DNA from: Candidatus Woesearchaeota archaeon
Lineage (GTDB): Archaea; Nanobdellota; Nanobdellia; Woesearchaeales; DSVV01
DNA: 50,769 nucleotides
Reading direction: 5' to 3'
Assembly: GCA_016192995.1 (NCBI GenBank)
Contig: JACPTB010000008.1
Coordinates: 1-50,769 of the forward strand
Part shown: piece by piece, positions 7,332 to 14,451 of the stretch
Position numbering within the stretch: the first letter of the stretch is position 1
Layout: each line of letters begins with the position of its first letter
Position numbers and translations under genes: made by a program
The notes under the pieces: generated by a model
Told to the model about the DNA's origin: nothing
Seen by the model: only the letters and a program-made list of their open reading frames with translations
Database searches by the model: none

Positions 7332-8597
7332 TTATTTATAGCTTGATCTTCTAAAGCCATTAAACAAGACTTTCAGCACAGGTTCTTGTACTTTGCCATG
7401 CTGCGCTTGATACTGCTGCGCTTTTTGAATCAAAGTGTCACCAGGCTGCGCTAAAATATCCCTGACATTCATCAAGGATCCAACGTCAGTGTACATTTTG
7501 GAGAGATCCATTTTCTTGCTTAATGCATTAATTACATCATGGGCTTTGATCCAATCTTCTTCATACCTTCCGCAGACACCATGAACTGGAATTACTCTTC
7601 TCCCAGCTTGCTGATGATAGCTTCCTTTTTGCGATTGAAGAACAAATTGATTAAGAGATTTTTGTCCATCAATAAAATTAAGTGTTGCATTTGATTGATC
7701 TTTCCCATGATAAAGTCCAAATAAAATAACATTTGCAAATGGATCAGATGCAATTCCTTCTGATAATTGGAGATCATGTTTTCCTCTAACGCGATTTAAT
7801 CCAGCATAGATCATTTCTGGATCACCACTGGTTTCAATCCAAAGATTTGCTGGAGGAAGTGCTTGAAGTTCTTGATTACCATAAACACCTTCAAAAATCC
7901 CAAGAGATCTTGCAAAATCTCGCCGCGCTTGACTGCGTTGAATACCAGAGATATGTTCGAATCTATAATAATGCTTGAGAATTGCTCCAATCATATTGCC
8001 TTGAAAGCCAAGTCCTGAAACAACAGCCGCATCATCTTTGCTTCCAAATTGATTTGCAACAGATGCAACTCTAATCGCATTTCCTAATGGTTCCCATAAA
8101 GATAAAGGCCACAATTTGGCATATTCAGGTAAAACTCCAATTACAACATTCGAAGGAACTGTAATATATTCTACCCACGTTCCTTGAGGAATTTTTCCGT
8201 CAACACCTGCCCGAAAACCTTGGATGGCTGCAAAAGAATCTTTGCCAATATCATATTTTTTCTCATCTCGATGGGATTCCAACGCAACAAAATCTCCCAC
8301 ATTCAAGTGAGAAACATTTTCTCCAATTGCAACAATTTCTCCGCCACCTTCATGTCCTGCAACAACGCCTTCTAAATCTGGACGAAGTGAAGGATTAACT
8401 AAGTAAGGCATATCACTGCCGCAAGCGCTGTAATGAGTAAGTTTTACTAACACTGCATCTTGATCGTCTTTATCGTTATCATCCAATTGTGAAACCGATA
8501 TTCGTTCAAGACGCAATCCATCCTTTCGATAGACAAATGCATCCATTCCTGATTCCCATTTCTGTTTTCTTGCTTCATCTAAAACAACGTCTACCAT
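7332..8597 (-). CDS. Zinc-dependent alcohol/threonine dehydrogenase-like (MDR)
   Basis: About 421 residues, a medium-chain dehydrogenase/reductase. The catalytic zinc site is visible: Cys in HYSACGSDMPY, GHEGGGEIVAIG (His-Glu), and a Glu in SLWEPLGNAI. The nucleotide-binding domain has AVVSGLGFQGNMIGAI, close to the GxGxxG Rossmann motif. The four-cysteine structural zinc lobe of classical ADHs is absent. The N-terminus carries about 40 extra residues compared with usual MDRs. The start at 8597 is supported by GGAGTG 8-10 nt upstream; a GTG at 8612 lies over that site. The substrate is unknown. A 420-bp leader region with strong RNA-like structure lies upstream, between this gene and an HTH_10 regulator. 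Confidence 0.8.
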   Translation of the reverse strand: MVDVVLDEARKQKWESGMDAFVYRKDGLRLERISVSQLDDNDKDDQDAVLVKLTHYSACGSDMPYLVNPSLRPDLEGVVAGHEGGGEIVAIGENVSHLNVGDFVALESHRDEKKYDIGKDSFAAIQGFRAGVDGKIPQGTWVEYITVPSNVVIGVLPEYAKLWPLSLWEPLGNAIRVASVANQFGSKDDAAVVSGLGFQGNMIGAILKHYYRFEHISGIQRSQARRDFARSLGIFEGVYGNQELQALPPANLWIETSGDPEMIYAGLNRVRGKHDLQLSEGIASDPFANVILFGLYHGKDQSNATLNFIDGQKSLNQFVLQSQKGSYHQQAGRRVIPVHGVCGRYEEDWIKAHDVINALSKKMDLSKMYTDVGSLMNVRDILAQPGDTLIQKAQQYQAQHGKVQEPVLKVLFNGFRRSSYK

Positions 8598-8833
8598 AAA
8601 GACACACTCCACGATTTTGTCGTTGAGAAAGGTAAGAAGAAGAAGTAGATTATTTTTTAGCTAACATTGGTTAGAGATTATCATCTTTAGTTGAATGCGA
8701 ATATTCCATCTAATTTTTGACGAGTGGTTTGAGAATGATCAATAACTTTGAAAATATTCGATATCCTATCCACCATTGAAACAATGGATAGAATCTCGGT
8801 TGTTTGAATGATTTTTGAACTTTTAACGTACTC
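8598..8833. other. Intergenic region upstream of the dehydrogenase
   Basis: AT-rich leader region without a convincing gene. It holds an imperfect hairpin around 8767-8793 (CTATCC ... CATTG aaa CAATG ... GATAG). Promoter elements for the dehydrogenase on the minus strand are expected here, but I cannot single out one TATA box with confidence. Confidence 0.4.
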
Positions 8834-8963
8834 GAAAAAAATAATAATATCGGCAGGCAAACCGCTTTTACTGCGGTAGTACTAAAAAATCAAAGATTTT
8901 TGGTACCCTGCAAGAGGGAAGCTCGAAATGAAGCATTTCGTTTGCGCCAATATTATTTTTCTC
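8834..8963 (-). ncRNA. Candidate structured RNA between regulator and dehydrogenase
   Basis: A closing helix (GAAAAAAATAATAATAT at 8834-8850 with AATATTATTTTTCTC at 8949-8963, one triplet bulged) surrounds several nested stems. GCAGG (8853-8857)/CCTGC (8907-8911) encloses two hairpins: ACCGC/GCGGT (8861-8877), and GTAC + AAAAATC/GATTTTT + GTAC (8879-8906). Next comes CGAAAT/ATTTCG (8924-8940). The result is a compact multibranched fold. The strand is given as minus because it would be the leader or a separate transcript upstream of the dehydrogenase. No known RNA family is recognised and there is no 8-bp flanking repeat. Confidence 0.45.
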
Positions 8964-9016
8964 CTCAACGCTTTATTAACACGAATTAGCAAACGCAAAA
9001 ACATGCACACTATTGG

Positions 9017-9685
9017 TTAATCACTAATATTAGTTGGCAATGAATGCGCAAAGAAAGGAAACAATTTGCTTTCTGCTTTTCTCAAATGCTCTCGATAACC
9101 CATTCTTGAAAGTTGCATGTGTTTTGCAAGGTTATGCAAATGGATTTTTTGCGGATAATCATAATAGCCAAATTCAAGAGCAAGATCAAATGCGCGTTTT
9201 TGCTGCCGGGAAAGCTGAGGCATAATTCTGGGATAAAATATATCAAATACTTGCTCTTCCTGCAATTTTAAAATCTCAATTGAGCCTACTTGCTGCGTTC
9301 GTTCATAAAATTCAACTAATTTTTCACGGTTCCATGATGCCACATGCCAGTATTCATAACCATGCTCGTGCAATATTGGCTCCATTAAAAACAATTCATG
9401 GGAAAAATTGCTTGATACATGTTTTTTATTTTTGCCAACTTTCGTTAAGGTGATTAACTGCCCGCCATGCTCTTCTATATTGATCACTTCAGCATCTTGT
9501 TTCATGTCATTGATAAATTGTATAATCCGCTCTTCAGAACCAATAGGAATGAGAAACGTAGTATAGTACAAACTATCATTATCTTCGTGAATGCCTAAGA
9601 CATAGGCAAGCACTTTGATGTTGTTTTGCTCCATTTTATTTAAAATGAAACAGTCATGTTTGATTTTGAATTTTCCAATCCACAT
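9017..9685 (-). CDS. HTH_10 (Bat-like) transcriptional regulator
   Basis: 222 residues. The C-terminal 60 residues (LSRQQKRAFDLALEFGYYDYP ... NLAKHMQLSRMGYREHLRKAESKLFPFF) match the HTH_10 domain (PF04967) of archaeal bacterio-opsin activator-like regulators. The N-terminal part is a probable sensor or ligand-binding domain without recognised motifs. It lies upstream of, and in the same direction as, the dehydrogenase gene, which it may regulate; this is inference. No membrane segment or PAS/GAF signature is evident. Confidence 0.75.
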   Translation of the reverse strand: MWIGKFKIKHDCFILNKMEQNNIKVLAYVLGIHEDNDSLYYTTFLIPIGSEERIIQFINDMKQDAEVINIEEHGGQLITLTKVGKNKKHVSSNFSHELFLMEPILHEHGYEYWHVASWNREKLVEFYERTQQVGSIEILKLQEEQVFDIFYPRIMPQLSRQQKRAFDLALEFGYYDYPQKIHLHNLAKHMQLSRMGYREHLRKAESKLFPFFAHSLPTNISD

Positions 9686-9819
9686 AGGGCACCGTTATTT
9701 TAATTACATTGTTTAGTTGTATTTTATTTGATTAGATAATAAAGCAATGATAATGTAATTCAGAATAATCTTATCTTATATTGGAGTAAAAGTGGCCAAC
9801 AGAAAAGACTATGAACTAC

Positions 9820-9894
9820 TTACAGAGTAGTTGTAGTTGTGGGAGTTATAACAAGACGAGAATATACCGTTACCATTTGTTTTGCATTATCCAT
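9820..9894 (-). CDS. Possible 24-residue small protein
   Basis: ATG at 9894, preceded by AAGGTGGT and, further up, a TATA-like TTTATATATA. The product begins MDNAKQMVTVYSRLV and ends with a Thr run (TPTTTTTL). The promoter, ribosome-binding site and ORF are correctly ordered, but the ORF is very short and could be chance. No family recognised. Confidence 0.3.
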   Translation of the reverse strand: MDNAKQMVTVYSRLVITPTTTTTL

Positions 9895-10052
9895 AGCTAC
9901 CACCTTAATTAATCATATAGGTAAGCCTTCCGTATATATAAATTTACCTAACATAGGTTAGTGTTTGAAAACAACATAAAGTGAAAGTTCTAACTAATAT
10001 TGATATGCTTAGACTGTCAGAAAAAGCTAAAAAATAGTTATAAAAAATAGTG

Positions 10053-10277
10053 TTATGATAATCGTTTTTGTACTTCTTCTCTTTCAAAATACTTCTTATT
10101 CCCCTTACCATGATTAACTATCTTCTCACAAAACATCTTTCCTAGCCATGTTCTTCCTGCAACTGATAGAATATCATCTTTTTTTGCTTGTTTAGCAATA
10201 GTATAGAGATATTTTTTTAACGATATTTTTGAGAGTATGATCCATAATAACCACTGCTTAAGTGAAAAGAATATAAA
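10053..10277 (-). pseudogene. Gene-like reading frame without a start codon
   Basis: A 74-codon open frame on the minus strand, between a stop at 10278 and one at 10053, with no ATG near its 5' end. The translation has protein-like composition, for example DDILSVAGRTWLGKMFCEKI and NKKYFEREEVQKRLS. Its 5' part (SLKQWLLW) weakly resembles the region after the HTH of the regulator at 28932-29444 (YLKRWLLL). It may be the C-terminal remnant of a lost regulator-like gene. The rest of 9895-10298 shows only promoter-like AT-rich sequence for the Nudix gene. Confidence 0.3.
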
Positions 10278-10298
10278 TTACTTTGTATTTTCAATAGT

Positions 10299-10724
10299 AT
10301 GTATCCTGGAAAAGATCATATTGGTGTTGGTTGCGGCGCTGTTATTCTTAATGAAAAGAATGAAGTTCTTTTAATGAAGCGAGGCAAAGCATGCAGAAGT
10401 AAAGTTGGGTGGTGGAGTATTCCAGGTGGAGCCGTTGAATTCTTTGAAAAGATTGAAGATGCACTGAAGCGAGAAGTTAAAGAAGAAGTAGGCTTGGATA
10501 TTGAAATTATTAAAACACTTTGTTTAACTGAATATTTCAATAAAGAAGAGGGTCAGCATTGGGTTTCTCCCCAATACCTCTGCAAAATAATGAGTGGAAC
10601 TATTGAAAATAAAGAACCTGAAAAATGTGAAGAGATCGCATGGTTCAACCTTGACAAACTTCCTGAGAAATTAGTGTTTCCTGCAGTGAATGCATTAGAT
10701 GCATTAAAAAACAATAGTACGTAA
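10299..10724 (+). CDS. Nudix hydrolase
   Basis: 141 residues. The full Nudix box is present: GG-AVEFFE ... LKREVKEEVGLDI, matching GX5EX7REUXEEXGU at about residues 45-67. These enzymes hydrolyse nucleoside diphosphates linked to another group, often for sanitation of modified nucleotides; the substrate is not predictable. The family A element copy 2 starts at 10717, inside the coding frame, and provides the present stop codon (TAA at 10722-10724). Without the element the frame would run on for about seven other codons into downstream DNA. The C-terminal change is minor and outside the catalytic fold. Confidence 0.9.
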   Translation: MYPGKDHIGVGCGAVILNEKNEVLLMKRGKACRSKVGWWSIPGGAVEFFEKIEDALKREVKEEVGLDIEIIKTLCLTEYFNKEEGQHWVSPQYLCKIMSGTIENKEPEKCEEIAWFNLDKLPEKLVFPAVNALDALKNNST

Positions 10725-10871
10725 TAAGTCCTCCTTAGGTTTTAGCGCCGGTTCAGCTTTTGAAGTGTTCTTCAATTGGATTTTTCTCTCTGGAACTCCG
10801 AAAAATCCTCAATGCGCTAAATCTTAGAGCTTCACAAAAGTAGGCGCTAAAACCCCAGACTTATTACGTAC
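10717..10871 (+). mobile_element. Family A nested-hairpin element, copy 2
   Basis: 155 bp, with outer arms GTACGTAATAAGTC/GACTTATTACGTAC, middle arms GGTTTTAGCGCC/GGCGCTAAAACC, and the apical stem GGATTTTTC/GAAAAATCC around TCTCTGGAACTCC. It is flanked by AAACAATA (10709-10716) and TAACAATA (10872-10879), a 7-of-8 match. The sequence between the right apical stem and the middle arm has diverged from copy 1. It sits at the very end of the Nudix gene. Confidence 0.85.
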
Positions 10872-10915
10872 TAACAATAAAAACATTAATAAATAAACGT
10901 AGTTATATTATTTGT

Positions 10916-11413
10916 ATGCCCGAAGAAAAATCAAAATTAGAAACAATAGTATTTCCGTTGCTCATAGTAATATTATTCATCCCTTTAGCTCTTTTTGCTG
11001 CAAATACAATCTTCCCTCAATACAAAGATTATTATCAATATCAAGATTGTTATGCTCCATACATGGCAAAACCAATGCCTGCCGATTATACACAAATGAA
11101 TGAAACGCAGCGTTCTGAATGGCAAAAATGCCAGAAAGAACAGGAAGAAAAGCAGAAAGAATATGAAGCAATGAAAGAAAAATATGATATGTACCGTTTC
11201 TTTATTGTCTTGGGATTGTCAATTGTTGCTTTATTAGTAACTTTGTTTCTCACTTTAAGAAAAGAGATTCATAACGGCTTGTTCATTGGATCAGTATTAG
11301 CAACGGTTGTAGGATTAGTCATGTACTTTAAATCTACTTCATGGATTGCGTTGGGATTGCTCGTAATTCTATTTATCAGTGTTCTTTGGTTTATGAACAG
11401 AAGGACTCAATAG
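10916..11413 (+). CDS. Membrane protein with four predicted helices
   Basis: 165 residues. A transmembrane helix near residues 11-30 is followed by an extracytoplasmic or loop region of about 65 residues with a Cys pair (QDCYAP, QKCQKE) and a charged QEEKQKEYEAMKEKY coiled stretch. Then come three more hydrophobic segments (about 97-113, 121-137 and 141-160). No family recognised. The two cysteines in the loop could form a disulfide. It stands alone, between a family A element and the small family C element at 11440. Confidence 0.7.
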   Translation: MPEEKSKLETIVFPLLIVILFIPLALFAANTIFPQYKDYYQYQDCYAPYMAKPMPADYTQMNETQRSEWQKCQKEQEEKQKEYEAMKEKYDMYRFFIVLGLSIVALLVTLFLTLRKEIHNGLFIGSVLATVVGLVMYFKSTSWIALGLLVILFISVLWFMNRRTQ

Positions 11414-11439
11414 AAAATATAGAAAATGTAGTTTTTGGC

Positions 11440-11498
11440 AGGCTCTATCCCAAATCTCGGCATAGCCTCGGTTTTGGTGCCGTGATTTGGGACAGAGC
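11440..11498 (+). mobile_element. Minimal 59-bp family C element
   Basis: The outer arms GGCTCTATCCCAAATC and GATTTGGGACAGAGCC pair with one mismatch. Between them is an inner hairpin CGGCAT/GTGCCG enclosing the family C core word CCTCGGTTTTG. It is flanked by TTTTGGCA (11432-11439) and TTTTGACA (11499-11506), a 7-of-8 direct repeat. It shares its left half almost exactly with the longer C copies at 14253 and 24066 but lacks their central part. It lies 27 bp after the stop codon at 11413. Confidence 0.75.
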
Positions 11499-11539
11499 CT
11501 TTTGACATATATCTTTATAAATAAACTCCTTTTTCTTTA

Positions 11540-11791
11540 TTGAAGCTATCAAAATCTCCGAGCCGCTATTTTAATAATCCTAACAGCAATCTGGCAAAAT
11601 ATCACCACCTATTTACGCAATTAGCATGGAATTTAGATGAAATATCAAAAGAAGCTCATGCTATTGGTTGGGAAAATCCATCAACGAATGGTTATTTTTT
11701 AACTATCTCTGAACGTGCGCAAAAATTAAGCGCGGCATTTAAAACGAAATTAGTAGAATACATGCCAGAACAATATGAAGCTGCAAAGTAA
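11540..11791 (+). CDS. 83-residue hypothetical protein
   Basis: It begins with a TTG codon (MKLSKSPSRYFNNPNSN) about 26 nt after a TATA box (TTTATAAATA near 11513-11522), which fits leaderless transcription; no ATG is available nearby. The protein is helical and soluble (LFTQLAWNLDEISKEAHAIG, ISERAQKLSAAFKTKLVEYM). No family recognised. The unusual start codon lowers confidence, but the promoter spacing and protein-like composition support it. Confidence 0.55.
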   Translation: MKLSKSPSRYFNNPNSNLAKYHHLFTQLAWNLDEISKEAHAIGWENPSTNGYFLTISERAQKLSAAFKTKLVEYMPEQYEAAK

Positions 11792-11855
11792 ACTACATTT
11801 TCTACAGAGCCAAAATAACAATAATCTTTATTAAATATTAAACTATTCAATATCT

Positions 11856-12278
11856 ATGACTCTCAATGACAAGCATTATTGCGCCATCTGGCTTAAACAC
11901 GACAATCCTCGGATTATCCAAGTGATTGATCAAAGATTTCTTCCAGATCGTTCTGTCATAGAAAATCTTCATTCAGTGAATGATGTTGTCATGGCAATCA
12001 AGGATATGCATATTCAACATGCAGAATTGATAGACGCAGCTGCTGGGTATGCCATGTATTTAGCTGCATTATCTGCTCCGCAAAATAATGAATTTGATCG
12101 TTTTATTTTTGATGCTGGCGCACGATTGCAAGCAATAATGCCAACGGCAGTTAATTTAGCATCAGTAATTGAACGGCAGCTCATTGCAATTTGTCATGGC
12201 AGAACCTATGATGAAAAAATAACCATTGCATTAAGAACTGCTCAACGAATAGCTGCTTATCATAATAAAACTATTTAA
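11856..12278 (+). CDS. Stand-alone MtnA/eIF2B-type N-terminal domain
   Basis: 140 residues. It resembles only the N-terminal part of methylthioribose-1-phosphate isomerase and aIF2B-like proteins: VIDQRFLPDRS recalls the LDQxxLP motif, VVMAIKDMHIQHAELIDAAAGYAMYLAAL recalls the AIxDMxVRGAPAIGxAAAYG motif, and PTAVNLASVIERQL recalls the RPTAVNLxxAxxRM motif. The catalytic C-terminal Rossmann domain of about 200 residues is missing, and the RGAP segment is altered to QHAE. It is therefore unlikely to be an active isomerase. It may be a degenerate remnant or a regulatory domain. The start is leaderless (TATA-like TTATTAAATATTAA upstream). Confidence 0.6.
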   Translation: MTLNDKHYCAIWLKHDNPRIIQVIDQRFLPDRSVIENLHSVNDVVMAIKDMHIQHAELIDAAAGYAMYLAALSAPQNNEFDRFIFDAGARLQAIMPTAVNLASVIERQLIAICHGRTYDEKITIALRTAQRIAAYHNKTI

Positions 12279-12304
12279 AATAATAGGAACCTTATCTTAT
12301 AATT

Positions 12305-13057
12305 ATGGCTATTCAGGCAACAATCACACCAGGTATAGAATTAATAGATTTAGGAATCTATCTTCAAAAACACCATGCAGTTGTTATTTCAGATATTCAC
12401 CTGGGTTTTGAAGAAGCAATGAAGGGTGTTATGCTGCCAAGATTTCAATTAGTTGATACTATACAACGGCTTGATAAAATATTTGGTGAAATTAAGACAA
12501 AATTTAACAAAAAGGTTCTTGAAAAGATTGTAATTACCGGCGATTTAAAGCATGAATTTGGAAAGATTCTTGTCCAAGAATGGCGAAATGTGCTGAAATT
12601 TATTGATTATCTACAACAACATTGTCATGAGATTGTCCTTATCAAAGGCAACCACGATATTATGCTTGATCCTGTTTTAAAAAAAAGAACATTAACGTAT
12701 GTTGATTATGTTAAAATAGATGATATTCTTATATGTCATGGCGATGCAATTAAAGAAAAAGAAATGACCAAAGAGATTAACACCATTATTATTGGTCATG
12801 AACATTGCGCCATTGGATTGCAGAAAGGAAATAGAATTGAGCGATATAAATGCTTTCTTGTCGGCACCTTTAAAAAAAGAATGCTTATTGCAATGCCTTC
12901 ATTGAATTTATTAACTATTGGCACTGATGTTCTTCATTATGATCTCCTCAGTCCCTATCTGCAAGGCAATATTGATAATTTTAAAGTATATATTGTTGAA
13001 GACACTGTTTATGACTTTGGCACTATCAAATCGATTAAACATTTAAATAACCTATAA
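12305..13057 (+). CDS. Metallophosphoesterase (COG1407-like)
   Basis: 250 residues. The calcineurin-like motifs occur in order: SDIHLGFEEAM, GDLKHEFG, KGNHDIML, ICHGDAI and IGHEHCAIG, forming the two-metal centre. The extra GFEEAM after DIHLG is typical of archaeal COG1407 proteins, often encoded near DNA or RNA helicases; here a Ski2-like helicase follows about 1.4 kb downstream. The target may be nucleotides or nucleic acid, which is unresolved. Its last codons (AAC CTA TAA) lie inside a 58-bp perfect palindrome. Confidence 0.85.
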   Translation: MAIQATITPGIELIDLGIYLQKHHAVVISDIHLGFEEAMKGVMLPRFQLVDTIQRLDKIFGEIKTKFNKKVLEKIVITGDLKHEFGKILVQEWRNVLKFIDYLQQHCHEIVLIKGNHDIMLDPVLKKRTLTYVDYVKIDDILICHGDAIKEKEMTKEINTIIIGHEHCAIGLQKGNRIERYKCFLVGTFKKRMLIAMPSLNLLTIGTDVLHYDLLSPYLQGNIDNFKVYIVEDTVYDFGTIKSIKHLNNL

Positions 13058-13103
13058 TTAAAGAGTACATTATGCATAATGTACTCTTTAATTATAGGTT
13101 ATT
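13046..13103. repeat. 58-bp perfect palindrome spanning a gene junction
   Basis: Every base from 13046 to 13103 pairs with its mirror partner about a centre between 13074 and 13075, with no spacer. The left half contains the last four codons and stop of the phosphoesterase. The right half encodes the first residues of the lipoprotein, whose ATG (13072-13074) is at the exact centre. It may be a strong hairpin, a recent inverted duplication, or an assembly or amplification artefact. Confidence 0.9.
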
Positions 13104-13605
13104 AATCGTTCTTTTATCACTAACTCTGTTAGTGAGCTGCGGTGATAATTCTGAAGATAAAGCGCCTGTTAAAGATCTTAAACCAGAGCCTCAACAAGTA
13201 TTTATTCCTTATCTTTCTGATATTTTTAATCAAAATATTCAAGTAAAATGCTTATTTGCTGATAAGAAAAATAATGAAGGAGTTGTTTATGCTAAAAACA
13301 GGAATTACCATATTGAAGTAATTGATCCAGAAATTGGAAAAATTATTACTCTTGTAACTGGAGGAAGGATTTATTCTATGCCCTTAAGCGGCACTTCAGG
13401 AACAACTTTAAACTTAACAGCGTTGGATTTATCAGGAAACAATACCATTCCCCTGGCATTGAATGCTGCACGGCATGTTTGCTTTAATGTTTCAGTTTCA
13501 GATGAATTATTCAAGATTCCATCTGATGTTGCATTTGTTGATGTGACCGACAAATATCTGGGCAAGACCAAGAATAGCATAAAAAATGGCAACACTACAA
13601 CCTAA
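13072..13605 (+). CDS. Lipoprotein, paralogue 1
   Basis: 177 residues with a lipoprotein signal peptide: NYRLLIVLLSLTLLVSCG, lipobox LVSC at about residues 20-23. The mature part is a beta-rich domain of about 130 residues with the motifs VKCLFADKKNNEGVVYA, YHIEVIDPEIGKIITLV, IYSMPLSGTSGT and SDELFKIPSDV. The same pattern appears in the next gene, so the two are a tandem duplication. It may be a LolA-like or small extracytoplasmic binding protein; function unknown. The first residues come from a perfect palindrome, so the native start may have been altered. Confidence 0.7.
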   Translation: MHNVLFNYRLLIVLLSLTLLVSCGDNSEDKAPVKDLKPEPQQVFIPYLSDIFNQNIQVKCLFADKKNNEGVVYAKNRNYHIEVIDPEIGKIITLVTGGRIYSMPLSGTSGTTLNLTALDLSGNNTIPLALNAARHVCFNVSVSDELFKIPSDVAFVDVTDKYLGKTKNSIKNGNTTT

Positions 13606-14248
13606 AGAGAACTTTGCAAAATACTCGCAAAGCTCGGGTTACTGCCAGTTCGCATTGAGATCTCTGTTTAACAAAGCAATTTTCTCTCTGGAACCTCGAA
13701 AATTGCCCGATAAGTCTTTCGAAAATGCTCACGAAATTGGCAGTAACCATAATTTTGCAAAGTTCTCTAAAACAAGATCATTTTATACACCATTATTCAT
13801 TTCAATCTTGCTTGTCTTAATTATTTTTCTTGCAGGCTGCAAGTCTCAAGAACACAAAGAAATACCATTGTCTTCATTGCAGGACCTCTTTAAAAAATCA
13901 TTAAAATCTGAATGTACCTATACTGATCCTGACGGCAATAAAGGAAAAGTTTTCTCTGATGGTTTCCACTACAGAATTGAAACTAATAATCCTAACCTTG
14001 GAATGTTGGTGACAATCTATCATGATAGTGCTTTGTATTCTTTCAGTCCTGATCAAAAAATAGGAACAGTTCTCAATCTCTCTTTACTTCCTTCGCTGGA
14101 TGCTTCAGAATCTCTGTCTTATTTTAATATTAAAAATACCGATTTCAAATGTGTTACAGCATCGTTATCCGATGAATTATTTCTCGTTCCTCAAGATATA
14201 GTTGTCAAAGATGTAACAGGGGAATTTAAAGGATATGTCGATGACTAA
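13586..14248 (+). CDS. Lipoprotein, paralogue 2, with element-derived N-terminus
   Basis: The frame opens at ATG 13586, overlapping the end of the previous gene, and reads straight through the family B element (13606-13768). The first ~60 residues are therefore element translation (for example NFAKYSQSSGYCQFA). A true signal segment follows, FYTPLFISILLVLIIFLAGC, with lipobox LAGC. The mature domain mirrors paralogue 1: SECTYTDPDGNKGKVFS, YRIETNNPNLGMLVTIY, SDELFLVPQDI. No ATG, GTG or TTG lies between the element and the signal segment, so insertion seems to have removed the native start. Either the long fusion is made, or the gene is broken. Confidence 0.55.
   Translation: MATLQPKENFAKYSQSSGYCQFALRSLFNKAIFSLEPRKLPDKSFENAHEIGSNHNFAKFSKTRSFYTPLFISILLVLIIFLAGCKSQEHKEIPLSSLQDLFKKSLKSECTYTDPDGNKGKVFSDGFHYRIETNNPNLGMLVTIYHDSALYSFSPDQKIGTVLNLSLLPSLDASESLSYFNIKNTDFKCVTASLSDELFLVPQDIVVKDVTGEFKGYVDD
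13606..13768 (+). repeat. Family B nested-hairpin element, copy 1
   Basis: 163 bp. The outer arms AGAGAACTTTGCAAAAT and ATTTTGCAAAGTTCTCT are a perfect 17-bp inverted repeat. The middle arms GGTTACTGCCA/TGGCAGTAACC pair perfectly. The apical stem GCAATTTTC (13676-13684)/GAAAATTGC (13698-13706) encloses TCTCTGGAACCTC. No convincing 8-bp flanking duplication is seen. It starts directly after the stop of lipoprotein 1. Confidence 0.85.
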
Positions 14249-14252
14249 ACAG

Positions 14253-14415
14253 GGGCTCCGGTGAAAATCTCGGCATAGCCTCGGTTTTGGTGCCGTGATT
14301 ATCCCACTTATTGATAAAAAGGAAAAAATTCCCATTGTAATTTCCTTTTTTCTCACTCATTAATTTGAAGGATAATCACCAGCATGGCACCAAAAACTAC
14401 ATTTTCACCGAACCC
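14253..14415 (+). mobile_element. Family C nested-hairpin element, copy 1
   Basis: 163 bp, ends uncertain by 1-2 bp. Outer arms GGTGAAAAT/ATTTTCACC; middle arms TTTTGGTGCC and TGATTATCC against GGATAATCA and TGGCACCAAAA; central hairpin AAGGAAA..AATT/AATTTCCTTTTT around CCCATTGT. It is flanked by CTAAACAG at 14245-14252 and 14416-14423; the direct repeat extends to 10 bp as CTAAACAGGG. It lies 5 bp after the stop of lipoprotein 2 and just before the helicase promoter. Confidence 0.8.
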
Positions 14416-14451
14416 CTAAACAGGGATAAATATATAAACCAACCAAGGAAA

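Noticed and set aside
14365-14451. Upstream ATG of the helicase frame
   Set aside because: It lies inside the family C element and ahead of the TATA box; the conserved helicase sequence begins after 14461.
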